Shown here piece after piece: positions 25,301-36,785 of a stretch of 64,000 nucleotides of DNA. Position 1 is the stretch's first letter. Each line of letters starts with the position of its first letter. Both the position numbers and the translations under genes were made by a program. The stretch lies in the NCBI GenBank assembly GCA_017591395.1, contig WEDG01000794.1, forward strand, positions 62,001 through 126,000, read 5' to 3'. The DNA is from Schistocephalus solidus (taxonomy: Eukaryota; Platyhelminthes; Cestoda; Diphyllobothriidea; Diphyllobothriidae). Under the pieces are notes generated by a model, which worked only from the letters and a program-made list of their open reading frames with translations, was not told the DNA's origin and did not search any database.

Positions 25301-26219
25301 CTGCAGGAGACTTAAACACCATGCAACCTTAACTTCCTCGTAGGTGAGATTCATTAATGTTATCGGTTTTTTTACCCAATTGTCAACCGGAGAAGTAGTA
25401 ACAGAATATCTGTCTTTGCCATCCTTTTCTGTTTGCATACATTTTTTCGTCAGTTTCTCATGCGAATGTGGCCGAGCATTAAGAAGCATAGGTCTTCTGC
25501 CTAGAGGTCAGTTAAACTTTTTTCCAGCGAGGGTTAAACTCCCGACCGTGACGTCAATTTTTTGCGCAGATGAATTGTGAGCGACTTTGTTTTCCATGCC
25601 TCTTATAATTTTATGTGGATACGTTTAATTTATAAATCTTCGTAACTAAACGGACGAGAGGGTAATGATATTCAACAGTTAGACTTGTAAGAAGCATGCA
25701 ACGGCTGATACTTTTTGTGATTTATTCTTCCACGATTGAGAGCATAATCAAGCAGCATACCGCCGGCGTGAATTTTGGAAGCAGGTGAACGTTGAAGCTT
25801 GTACTTCCCGCAGGGATAACCTCCAGGACGTAAAAGAATTCACAGATAAAGAATATTTGGACAGCCCCAGAATCATCACCTTTAAGTAAATAACTCTAAA
25901 TTTTAGAGAATGGGCAAGGCACTCGGGACTTATTTGAAACCAACGCGTCTTCTACACTAAGGTAGAGACTAAAAATTTTTAAGCTCAAAGGAGTTTATGT
26001 TAACATGATCCGAGCATGCTTTATGTCACACCTGTGAAATTACAAGGACTTCAGTACAGGTCAATTTATTAAGAGAAATAACCATAAAGCTTTGAGTACC
26101 CTTTTTGTAACGTAAAATTGAGTACAACATACAATGAAACAATGCGGGTCGCTAAATTTCAAAGAGAACCACAGAATATGAAAACGGAGGGGAAAGTATC
26201 TACGGTTAATATAAATTCC
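25301..26219. other. Unassigned DNA between CR1 fragments
   Basis: No gene or clear repeat recognised. It may contain the 5' UTR of element E or the 3' UTR of element F. Confidence 0.35.
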
Positions 26220-27700
26220 TTATCACTCAAGCTAGTTTTCGAACATAAAACTGCCAAGGTTCCTTGTAAAGCCTTCCATCGAGGATGAGATCAAAACATT
26301 TATGAGGAGGGCCATCCATTGTTGGGTCTCTCTGACCGAGAAGGTTAACTTGCGCACATCCAGCCTCGTCAGATGCATGCGTAATTTTAATGGGTGAGTT
26401 CGGAGAGGCATCGTAGTAGCAAATTCAATGAAGTCCTCAAAAGCCAGGCGGCAATCTAAGCCCTTCTCAATTCTGAATGCCTGTGTCTCTCCGCACATTT
26501 GCCTATAACTTCAAGCAACAAATTAAATTTTTAGGAGGATTGCACATGACAAGATGCCTTGACTCTTAACCATTTTTTGGCATTCTTTTGATCTCTTTCA
26601 AGACTATTCTAGTCTTGAAATTTACAGGGTCTCCAGGCTTGTACAGCATATTTCAAAAGCAGCCTCTCGAATGTTCTAATAATCTTGGGGAAGTGATCTT
26701 TATCAAAAACCACAAATGCTCTCCTGCTGCCATGTAACACAGAGAGTTCATTTTTCAATTTTAAGAAATCTGTTATCAGCACACGGAGGTTTTTGTTATT
26801 CAATGTCTTGCAAGGCTACACCGTTAAGAAATTAGCTCCTGCTGTTGACAGATGTGGCTTGGTTTCCTAGGTTAAGTATTGTACAATTGTCAACAATTAA
26901 CCGCAAAATTCAAGGATTTGACCACCCTTTCAACAAATTGAGGTTGACCTGCAGTATATATTCTTCAGCAGTGCTTCGGATTACAATCCAGATTTTCACG
27001 TTGTTTGTTGGCCTCGCTGCTTCATAGTGCAAATCCCTGAAACAATCTTCAAAGTATATTAGGAACAGAATGGGTTCCAGTACTGAACCCCAAGGAACCC
27101 CAATCTCGACTTCAGTAGAGCTTGACTTCTCTTTGCCGATGCACACAACTCGGCGTCAACTCACAAGAAAGTTGTCGATCCATTTAAGGAAGTGATCTCT
27201 GATTTCTATTTTATCGAGCTTGTTACATATTTCCGAAGCCTTTTAAAGTCCATGGAGGTGATATGAATCATGTTTATATCCTTAAGAACTACGATCCAGC
27301 TCTGGATATGTTATAGCAACATTTTCGTGCAGGATCTTTCTTGTCGGAATCCGTTTTGGCCGTTTGATAACCGGTTTAGAACCCCTAGGAATTGTACGAA
27401 ATCACTGTTTATGATCTTCTGCATAACCTTGCTGAAGCTCCATGTTAAGCTGATGAACCAACACTCGGCTTCAATTTTACTCTAGGGGAGTAAGATGTGA
27501 CAGCTTTCAATCAACAGGAAGTGTCCTAGAGTCAGATGAACTGAAAGTTCTTTGGCAAGTTCTTTGAGAAGATTTCGTTGAAACTCCTACGTCCTTGGCT
27601 TTATTACTGGTTTCAGCAATTTCGACGCCCGCAGTAATCTTAAACACTAGGGTTCGAGGCATATAACTTGCCTAAGATTAAGTTTGTTTTCTATGTTGAT
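26220..27700 (-). mobile_element. CR1-like element F, decayed reverse transcriptase and tail
   Basis: On the minus strand the RT block contains IGVPWGSVLEPILFLIYFED (motif B, with VPQG changed to VPWG) near 27080. NNVKIW follows where FADDVKIW is expected, so the catalytic aspartates are lost. Then come VNLNLLKGW and, toward 26250, the typical C-terminal tail (EKGLDCRLAFEDF, MPLRTHPLKLRMHLTRLDVR). Upstream, palm sequence with many stops extends to about 27700. Confidence 0.7.
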
Positions 27701-28289
27701 TTTTAGCACTATCTTCTCAAATTTTTGCATGTTTTAATAATTATGCTTCTCAGTTTGTTCCTCACTGTTTTTTAACTGTTTTAAAATGCAAACTGCCTAG
27801 TTACGCAGTTTTTTCCCGCAATGTATGTCTCTGGTTATTTGTTTCCTTAGGTTGCTAGTTGGTCACCCAGATAATCTGTTCTGGTTTATCCTGCCTAGTG
27901 GATAGTTGGGGTCAATGAATTTCAAAAAAAGATAATAAGACAAAGGCCAATTGGTATTTGCATCGCAATCCTTGACTTCCATTCAAGGTCGGATAAATCT
28001 GCATTCATCTGATTAAAGCCAAATAATGCATTTTTTGGTTTTGAGTATGCAAAACGGAGAATATAAAATAATCCCACATAAGCACCACATGGTCACTTTG
28101 GCAAATGTGGAATAGATATGACCTAGTCAGACTTGCCTGATGATTTCGTAAAAAGGTACTTCAGGTGGTTATCCCCTTATCATTTAAATGTTATTTTCGG
28201 ACTCGTTATATTTTTTTCTGTGGGGTGTCTTCTATGTTTTATATAGAAAATGATGAGGTTTACGAGCAATAGTTCGGGGAGGTCCCATA
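27701..28289. other. Unassigned DNA
   Basis: AT-rich, no gene or repeat recognised. Element G starts near its right edge. Confidence 0.35.
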
Positions 28290-29460
28290 CTAGAAGCGTG
28301 CGGTCGTTCCATTTGTCTTCTGTAGTTGGTGGATACTCCAATGGTGGCACTTAAATGGTATACAACTCTCACTTCTGGCTCCTCGAAGTTGGGCTCTGTC
28401 CAGCTGCCACAACTTGGGAACCACCTCGACCGGGGGGCTAAGCCAGGTAAGAGTCCCCAGTGTTGTGGGTCTCCACTCCTGGTATGCCTGACTTCCGAAC
28501 ATCCCACTAATCCTCTTCCACCTCAAACATCCTATGGAGAGAGGGAAATGCTATCTCGTAGTTGGCCCAGGCTAATTCGGGTCGTTCTCCCACTAAAAAT
28601 GCCACCACGATCCCCTGTGAAGTTCAGCAACCGTCTGGGACATCAAAGCAGCCCTTCCTCGCGGAGGAAGGGGATAGAAAAGGTGCCATAAACAAATACT
28701 GGGTCTCACGTCTTCTAAAGCCGGCCGCGGCTCGTAGATTGCAAAATACGCGGTCATAAAACTCAAACAAACATCAATACCCCGCGTCCTCACCCCCCCG
28801 CGCCATACCCTACGGGCTGATTGGGGGAATCTGCTCACACTAGCAGCCTGGAATGTTCGTTCTCTTTAAGACAATTCACGGAGCAACCAGTCGGAATGGA
28901 GAACAGCACTAGTCGCTCGGGAAATGGTCCGATACAAGGCGGACATTGCTGATCTCAGCGAGAACCGATGCTCTGAACAGGGTCAGTAGGAGGAGGTGGG
29001 TTCCAGTTACACCTTCTTCCGGAGTGGCCGCCCAAGGGCAGAATGATGCGATCCTGGTGTTGCGTTTGCCATCCAGAATGACGTCTTGGGATGACTGCCC
29101 TGTCCGCTGCGGGGTATCAATGATCGTCTGATGGGTCTCGGCCTGCCTCTTCATGGAGAAAAGTTCGTCACTATCATCAGCGCCTACGCCCCCAATAACG
29201 TGCTCTGATTCGGCAAAGGATAAATTCTACAAGGCATGTTAGGTCCATCCGATCTCGGTGGCTGTAACGATAACGGCCTCCTTCTTCTGCGAACTCGTGC
29301 GGAACTACGTCTCCTGCTGAAAAACGCCTTCCACCTTCAGACGGGGGAGTAAGCTGTGTAGATGCACCCCGATCGCGGATGCTAGATCAATAGGACGTGC
29401 TGGTGAACAAGGTGATCCGCGACGCAGCTGACTGGACGGAGTACTGCTGTGTAATCCCAG
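28290..29460 (+). mobile_element. APE-RT retroelement G, 3'-truncated copy of the family at 35.5-39.85 kb
   Basis: The 5' UTR (for example ctctggctcct/cttctggctcct followed by gaagttgggct) aligns with the minus strand of 39300-39850. The coding part then begins near 28840 with LAAWNVRSL. It continues as REMVRYKADIADLSENR, a YTFFRSGRP-like segment, [32 protein letters not shown] and ISAYAPNN, which is APE endonuclease. A displaced DVLVNKVIRDA remnant follows near 29400. Stops and deletions make it dead. The rest of the endonuclease and the RT are missing. Confidence 0.8.
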
Positions 29461-30690
29461 GCACCAGCTCTGCAGTTTGGACCACTAATGCGGAAGTAAT
29501 GGGATCCACCGACCGGCAGTAAGCAACAGGCATGGGAAATGTAAGCGAACACGATCGATTTTTTTATTGTGTTAATAAACGAAGTGAGGAGTCCACCTTA
29601 CCTATTTAATGGAGAGCGTCATAGACCTGAGAGGAAAACATTTGGATTTAAATTGAACTGTAAATAACCATGGAAGGTGTATTAACATCCATCGTAGAGG
29701 TACCTCAAATATATGTTAAACATCCTGCAGTTTAAACAGTCATTTTATGCCCGTCAAACTTTCGCATAGCAACGGGAATTCATCAAATAACCCCTTCGTC
29801 CTTTTTCGCTCCTTAGCAAAGTTACTACTTAATTTTATGAGATAGAAACCGCAGTAACGTGCAAAGTCCTATTGGCCGAACCTAGCATATTCAGTAGTCT
29901 CGATTGCCACCGAAAATGCCTATCATGTTCCCTTATCAAAATGTGTATGCCTTTCAGTTATAGTTGTTAATTTATGTCGATTCTTTAGGTAATGAAAGTC
30001 GAAAAACCGTTTAAACTGGTTGATCGACTAGTTTGTCAGCCGGTGCAAAATATACTCATAATTGTCCAGCAGATGCGGGTTTCTGAAGACTTCTACAGAG
30101 TCTGTCACGCGTTATTCGCATAAGTCTGCATAATACACTGTTGCTAATGCAATAATTTAAGTATTCTCAGCCTCGAGGACTAAACTATCAGCCCTCAAAT
30201 CGAACTGGTAGACCTGATTACGCTCGCAATTACCAATTAGCAGCCACCTGTTTATCAGAATCACGGATCTACATGACAGCCCAATCTTCAGGCAAATGGA
30301 CACTCTTTTGACTTACCATCTTTTGCAGCATTATTTTCGAATGACAAGGACGAAACGGTTACTGAGGGCTTAACAAAAACGAGACTGAGGTCGACCAGAA
30401 CAACCTGGTGAGTGAGCTGAATAGTTAATCCATCGGTTTGAGACACCTTCTCGGACAGGGGTAATGAAATTCAGCAATACTGCCAGAATGGTTGCAACGT
30501 GGAGCGTTCTGTTGGCGGTATTTGTCTTGTCCACCCATGTGGATTAATTAAACTGCAAACTCAACAACCATCAAGGTTATCACTCACCAGCCGCACACAA
30601 ACTCACCTAAGCAGTACAGTAATTATATGTAATAACAATACTCACAGTAAGAGTATAGTCGTCAATGATTGCTTTGTTTCGACTCGCTGA
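29461..30690. other. Unassigned DNA
   Basis: No gene, RNA or repeat that I can support. Confidence 0.35.
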
Positions 30691-30815
30691 CGGTTGCGTG
30701 TTTGTCGAATTCAATTATGCTAAACATCCTTTTCAATTTGCTTATTTATCCATGCTTTTTCTTAGATACTTTGTAACCAATAGGGAGTTTAAATGCATTC
30801 GCCTATATCAGTTTG
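30690..30815 (+). mobile_element. Possible solo CR1-like 3' tail
   Basis: The segment tttgtaaccaatagggagtt, then a cattcgcctat word, resembles the 3' UTR of element C (tatgtaacaaatagggattt, then gcgtaagcctat). The preceding bases are similarly pyrimidine-rich in both. No coding part precedes it. Confidence 0.4.
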
Positions 30816-31675
30816 CTACGAACAAATAAGAGAGTTGAAATTGAAGGGAATCGATCAGAAAAGAGCCGACACAGTTGGACGTCTTTTATGATTTTTTTCA
30901 CTGTATTGCTAAGCACGGACTCGGCAAATGGACAAGGAACTCAAGTATTCTTAACGTCACGCATCGTATGTATTTATGCCCAGCAACCTACTTTTCCTAA
31001 CCTCTTACACGGTGGCTGTCACCTTCGCTATCTGAGAAATTTTTGGTGACTCTCCTAACATTTTTGCTTTGGCTCATATTTTTAACTCTAGGCTACGTTA
31101 TACTGTTTTTATCTCAAGGTATCTCAGTATCGCGATGCATAATTGTTGAAATTGTATACAGTTCCTTCGTGAACGTTGATATAAGCTGCAGTGTGTACTC
31201 TAACTATGGAAGTCTGTACGTTTATAATTATTCGACTTTCGAACATAATACAGATTTGGATGTTATCCAGTAGGCAACACTAACATGAATGTATGAGAAG
31301 ACAGCATTCAAGGGCAAGATTGCGAACCACACCAGATCAGATTGTGATCGAAGGTAGGATACGTATGAGCATTCACCATTTTTAAAAATGAAATAAATTC
31401 GAAAACTTTTGGCTCAAGCCCGTTTGCTTGAAGTCAAAAGAGACATGGGACAAATACCTGTACAAAATGCGGAAACTTGGATTCAGTCTGCTGAATTTAT
31501 GTTGCTTACAAAAGGATGATGGACATTTTCCAAAAATTTGAATGAAGAAATCAAGTTTGACCAATGTAGGATAGTGAATGACGTCCGTGCACAAAGATTT
31601 AATCAGGGAGAATCGGAACACCATTATTGGGACACCAAACCTTCATAAAACAAAAGCGGATATTCCCAACTTATC
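30816..31675. other. Unassigned DNA
   Basis: No gene or clear repeat recognised. Short plus-strand frames at 30813-31049 and 31043-31273 have no family motifs. Confidence 0.35.
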
Positions 31676-31915
31676 TGTAAAATTAGGAATAACTCCATTT
31701 CGCTGATACGGTTAATCTTCGCATCTACACACATTAGTAGTTGGATCGCGTTAAGTGTATTCATTGAATACCAGTTGAGAGAGTTCCTTGGTCCACGGAA
31801 GCATGTGTAATCGAATAATTTCTCAGCACACATGTTTCCTGTAAGCGACAATGGGTTCTGTCGGTGGTATTCCATCCGTTCGGTGCTAACTGTTGGTTGA
31901 ACCTGAAGAGGTAGG
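31676..31915 (-). CDS. Weak candidate exon of an unidentified gene
   Basis: On the minus strand a pyrimidine-rich tract and CTCTTCAG acceptor precede an open stretch of about 80 codons (VQPTVSTERMEYHRQ ... FRGPRNSLNWYSMNTLNAIQ). I do not recognise the protein. The reading phase at the acceptor is 0, compatible with the donor of the candidate exon ending at 33487. The right-hand (3') border is uncertain because the ACAG|ATAAGT there is not a standard donor. It could equally be a chance open frame. Confidence 0.2.
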
Positions 31916-32804
31916 CAAATATTAGACCACATATGAAGTATATAAATAGGTGAATATTGACCGAGTTTAAACCATTACCCCCGCGTAGTTACTGCGTAAC
32001 CAAGAATCCTAAATACGTTTGTAATGGATACAAACGGAACTTTCCAACTAGTCACGTAAATTTTATGAGCTGGCAACCAGAACATTGCAATATGTGGATT
32101 AATTGCTTGAAAGTTTAGGATAGAAAGCAAAAGGGTGTGACTTTCATTAATAGTATACCAGATATGGTGAGAACACTATGTAAACCAGTTGCATTCATGC
32201 TCAATTTAGACCTACAGATAATTCTACTAAATAGACCAGGAAAATATGGACGATAGAGGTCACGGTCTGGTGTTGCGATGCTCTTGGTTTTTGTGTGACA
32301 ATTCAAGGTAAACAGTTTTCTTATTGTCCGGAACTCGGGACACTAAAGTTACGTTAATTTGGAGTATTTTTTTACTGACAGTAAAGGCCTTTTGGGCAAA
32401 CACGATCGAAGAGCACCAGCAGTGGCCTAGGCAGAAGAAATAATTGGGTAATTTACACGCCTAAGTGCTATGAGCAATCAAAAGCTAGATTTCAGTCCAT
32501 TGGAGGAGACCTAGTTCAGATTTTGGTGTACAGTTACGTATTTGACTTGCAATGAACTCGATTTGACGGCGCCTAAAATAAAATTGGAGCCGTACAATGA
32601 AGATGAAAATAATCGATGCGCATGGACGACTAGTTATAATAAAGTGTACGATGGTGAGTGAGAGTGATGCGTCTTTTCGTCATTTAGCACGCATGCATTG
32701 CCTTCCCAAATATTGGCTTGCAACGCTCTGCGTTGCTTAGTTGGAGGGTAGGTCAAATTTGAGTAGAAGTTGCACGCGCCTCTTCGTGTTAGAAATATGT
32801 ATAG

Positions 32805-33000
32805 GGCTCGGTTTAGGTTAAGGGTTAAGTTTCAGGTTAGGGTGAAGTTTAACGTTAGGGCTTGGGGCAAGTTCAGGCTTATGGTCTGATTTAGTTTGCG
32901 GGTTAGGGTTAAGGTTGGGGGTTAGTTAAGGTTTGGGACTGGGGTTATGTTTAGGGTTAGCGCCGCAGTTTAGTTTATTTTTAGGGAGAATGAAGTGCCA
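32805..33000 (-). repeat. TTAGGG-like dispersed repeat, copy 2 (opposite orientation)
   Basis: About 180 bases of degenerate GGTTA/TTAGGG words on the plus strand (ggttaagggttaag, gggttagggttaagg). This is the reverse of the CCCTAA-type copies at 5.5, 49.3, 61.9 and 63.3 kb. The flanks are less clearly shared than in the others. Confidence 0.55.
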
Positions 33001-33486
33001 GATCATTGGTCTAACTCAAGCGATACGTATACTAAAGGAGCTTCAGGGATTGTAATTTGGGAACATCTGGGCAAGGCCAACTATCGGCGCCGGTTCATCT
33101 CTATCTTACTCATTGCATAAATAAAATGTGTTATTTTTAAAATCAAATATCGAACTTCTCGTTTTGTATTCTTACACTACAAATATGTGTTGTGACATTC
33201 ACCCGGCGTGGTTTGAAACACTTTTTTTATTCTATTTACTTGTGTCTGCTGCCTATTTTCTTGCGAACAATGACCTGTTGATTGAACTACTCACGAGAAA
33301 GATGGGAAAATATCCTCTGTCACTCTGCAATCTTATTTGATGATTGTTAATGGATAGGGGAAATAATCAGATGACTTCAGTGCGAGGCGCGTATCAACAT
33401 TAAAGCCTGCTTTTACGCTGGGCGCTCTGCCTGAGAATACGTAAGCATGAAATTTGATTGACCTGCCTGGAGTTGTCGTCACTTAC

Positions 33487-33610
33487 CTTTCTAAAGTATT
33501 CTATGCACGCAGCTCTTATAGTAGTCAAGTTTACCAGATGCGTTGGAAAACAGCTGAGTGTCTGAGTAATGAGACCGGAACAAGTTTGCAAGGTGATCCA
33601 AAAGAATCTA
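33487..33610 (-). CDS. Weak candidate exon of an unidentified gene
   Basis: A strong donor (AAAG|GTAAGT) ends an open minus-strand stretch reading TLSCFPTHLVNLTTIRAACI then EYFRK in phase 0. The upstream acceptor is not clear. The protein family is not recognised. If real, it could join the candidate exon at 31676-31915. Confidence 0.2.
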
Positions 33611-34536
33611 GCCCTCAAGTATAACAGGCAAAAAAATCTATGCAAGTTACCAAAACAATATATTATGGGATGCAATTCCTAATTTAGAATGACTTAAAGG
33701 ACTCATGACTGTTGATAAAAATGTAACTGTTATGGTCGATACGAAAGGATTAGTAAACTAATTTTCCTTAATGTCATTGCCACTTCAAAACTAACATCAG
33801 CCTAGAGAATAACGGCCTTTTTGAGAACATGGCTTTAAAAAATGGGACTTAAGTTGTACGTTTGAAGCAAGGAGCGGTTCCAACCTAATAAAACACAATA
33901 AAGAAAAGGTGTCTGGGAATAGCTGATATAGGGATTCCTGTAAATATAACTCTGAGCACCACCTAAGTTATGCATCTGATTTGCAGACGTACTGAAAAAC
34001 GGCAAACAAGGAGTTGCCTAGTCGGTTGCATGCTTCGAGGTGTGTGGTCGAGAAGCGATAAAAATAATGTCTGGCCGATGCCTTCGCATCCGTATAAAAG
34101 GAAGTCACGGAGACACTGATAGTGACGGGAGCTTTTTGTATGTTTTCTTCTCAGTCTTTTCACCTCATACCAAGAACTTTAGGTTATGTCGTGAGATGAG
34201 GTCGGAATCTACACATCACTACAAGGTCGTAGGGAGACAGCTCGAGTTAAAGATAAATATTTCAAGCGAATTGATGCAAAAACCACGTTCCAAGCTGGTT
34301 TTAGACCGTTAGAAATCTGTTCATATCCGGTGGCTCTGCTTTAGGTTTTATCGGTCTTATAACTCAGTGTCATTTTTTGTGTAGTATAATTCCGACTCAG
34401 ATTCAGGCTTAAGAATTTGCGCGTGCCTGAAAGCATCCTCGGTAATAACAGGCCTAAGAAAAATTTATAGAACGTCCATTAATCTATTTCGAATGCCGCA
34501 CAAAAAAACACTATGTTTTGGGAAACGACCACTTAC

Positions 34537-34593
34537 AAAGACAAGGGAGACTGGAGTAGACATTTTCGACTTATTAGCCATCACCAGCCAACC
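34537..34593 (-). repeat. Fragment of the 302-bp SINE-like unit
   Basis: The stretch aagacaagggagactgga...cgacttattagccatcaccagcca matches the middle of the SINE-like unit at 52.08-52.15 kb (aagacaagggagaccgga...tggcttattagccgtcatcagcca). Only about 57 bases remain. Confidence 0.65.
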
Positions 34594-34609
34594 TAACTTA
34601 AACCCGATG

Positions 34610-34860
34610 TTTGCAACCGACAATTGGGCCGTCGATTACGACGAGATCCACCGTATGCTCCATGGAAGGGTGATGCAGGGACGGTGACTTGCGCGTGATT
34701 TAGTTTAAAGTGATAGTAGACTTGCACTGCATCTACCGCACTCTCGCCTCCTCCCCCACCTGAGCCTGATGTCATGACAGAGTCAAGAAGACAGGAGATG
34801 GGAGAGGGCGCAGGTGGCTGTCGCGGCCAGAGTTGCCCCTGGGCGTACCACTACACCTGA
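34610..34860 (+). repeat. Dispersed repeat shared with 48.2-48.46 kb
   Basis: Words in common order with 48210-48460 include gtcga(t/c), acgagatccaccgt/acgaggtccatcgt, tttaaagtgatag/tttaagtgatag, agacttgc(a/g)ctgcat, ggtgtcatga/gatgtcatga and ggcgcaggtggctg. Both copies are in the same orientation. It lies beside the 3' side of element H, so it may be a 3' UTR of that family or an independent repeat. Confidence 0.65.
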
Positions 34861-34919
34861 CTCGGATCCCACGGGATGGGAGTGCCATAAAGGCCACATA
34901 AAGAAGGAGCCATTGCAGC

Positions 34920-35390
34920 CCGACTCTCAGTCTGCCAGCCAGCCCCTACACACAAAACACACATTTGGCTGACCACGCGGTCCGAGTATTCCCGTCAGGT
35001 GGCAACCTTCCAAGCCACGGTTTTTAGCACAACGTGATAGTTTCAAGCGTGTCAGATTGTTTATAGTGAGGAAAATGCACTGAGCTGTCGACCTCACTCT
35101 CTACCCCACGTCCACAATCAGACCACCGTCCGAGCCAGTCAGTTGTCTGATGTGGAACTGGACGCATTGGCTGACGGGTCGGCGTACCTGTCTTCGCGCG
35201 TCACAGCAAGACCTGGCCCCCATAACGCACACAACAGGAGTCACTAACTCAGGGGATATGGAGGAGCCATCGCCGTCTGACTCCCAGTCCAATGGTCAGC
35301 CACTCGACACACACAGCACGTACACTGGTCCTACGGCGTGGTCTGGTGTAAGCGTCATATTGGCAGCCTTCCAAGCCACGGTTTCTATGA
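34920..35390 (+). repeat. Diverged direct duplication of about 110 bp
   Basis: Segments at about 34920-35030 and 35277-35390 share gactc(t/c)cagtc, ggt/tggtcagcca, the near-identical ccttccaagccacggttt, and a spaced gcgtggtc/gcggtccg motif. They are separated by about 360 bases. GC content is higher than in the surroundings. Confidence 0.5.
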
Positions 35391-35509
35391 AACCGGGATA
35401 TTCTCAGGTATGTGATGATGGTGAGTGTGTTGTCTACGTTTCGGTTTAGTTAGTGTTCGCTGATGTGGCTTAGCCTCCGGTGGATTACCGCAGGTTGTCG
35501 TGGAGGGGC

Positions 35510-36310
35510 ATGTGTCCTAATAGACCCATGTGGTGTGTAAATGTGCGGGAGCAGTGAGGTCAGTGGAGGCGGGTGCGTCGACTCTATGTCGGAACCCCAG
35601 GCACCAGTTTACCAGCCTCCGTGCGATGGATTTGCAGGTTACCGACCAGGCTGATGCGTGAGTTGAATTTGCGGGCGCAGTATTGGCAGGAGAAATCGGG
35701 AGAGGCTGGGGGATGTCATTCATGGTAGTGTGGGGTGGCAGTGACGGTAAGAATGGCAGGAGCGGAGGGTATGCATGAGGTATCAGTGTAGTCGACATTG
35801 CGGTGAACTCCGCTGTCATGGATGCGCATGTGACCGAATAGGCCCATGCGATGAGTGAATGTGCAAGGACAGCAAGGGCAGTGGAGGCGGCGATCTCTGC
35901 TGTGTGTTGGTGCTTCAGGCACTGGTTCACCAGTCTCTGTATGATAGATTCGCAAGTGATCGACCAGGCCGATGCGTGAGGTGAATGTGCGGTCGCATTG
36001 AGGATAACGGTAGAGAGTTCCCATCGCTGGTGGTGGTGTTGGTGGTGACAGTGGTGGCGGCGGCGAAGGCCGTGGTGGTTGCGATGGTGGGGATAACAGG
36101 CGAGGAGTATTGGGATATGGTCTCTTTGAAAGTGGGAGTAATGGAAATGATACCAGGAGTGCGAGTGGGAGAGTCCGAAGGAGGGTTGGCAGAAATTGAC
36201 GTAGAAGTTTGAATTGTCAGATCGTTGGCGCATTGCGTCCGAAGATGTCCGACCAGGCCGATTCATGCGCGGAAAGTGCTGACAGCGCGGGCATGTTGGG
36301 CCTGGGAATA
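35510..36310 (-). pseudogene. C2H2 zinc-finger array at the end of element H
   Basis: Fingers read on the minus strand after the RT and a charged linker. One partial CPRCQ-type finger is near 36290-36240. Finger 2 near 36010-35940 is YPQCDRTFTSRIGLVDHLRI with its His pair but its first Cys replaced by Tyr. Finger 3 near 35890-35825 is intact (CPCCPCTFTHRMGLFGHMRI then H; CX2CX12HX3H). Finger 4 near 35700-35635 is CQYCARKFNSRISLVGNLQI with the first His replaced by Asn. A damaged fifth follows near 35570-35515. The repeated spacer ETGEPVPEAPT shows the fingers arose by duplication. A 287-codon open frame over the same bases is an out-of-phase reading. Confidence 0.75.
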
Positions 36311-36785
36311 GACGTGTTGGTCCGCACTGGTGACTTTCGTGCCGCTCTGCTTTGGCGGCGGCGGCGGTTGACCTCGCCATGATTGCTGCGCCAATCTACG
36401 CGGATCTTCTCCTGCTATCCTGGACGAGGGCCTCCCAGGTCGCCAGGTTGATTTCAGCGCTGCGGATGCTTCAAAGTCGCCTGTGAGCGTGGTTTTTACT
36501 CCTGTCGGCGAGGCACCCGTGTCGACATCTGCGTCGCTCGTCGTATTGGGTGTCGCTCGTCGTCGCATCTTCACCAGGTGGTCCAGCATCTCATGCCCTT
36601 GCATCTCAGCTTCAGGCTTCTGCGGAGGTTGCTGAGATGGAAGTGATTCAGCTTCCTGGCTTGGTTCGAGTAGACGTTCCAGGTCTCCACTCCGTCATCA
36701 AAACGACGGCCTTGTACATCTTCAGTTTGGTGTTCAGGTGAATACCATGGCGATTCCACACGGAGGCCTGCAGCCGGTCAAATGC

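Noticed and set aside
35517..36380. 287-codon minus-strand frame rich in His and Ala
   Set aside because: It is out of phase with the C2H2 fingers of element H, whose true frame runs through 36024-35716 and shows the finger spacing.
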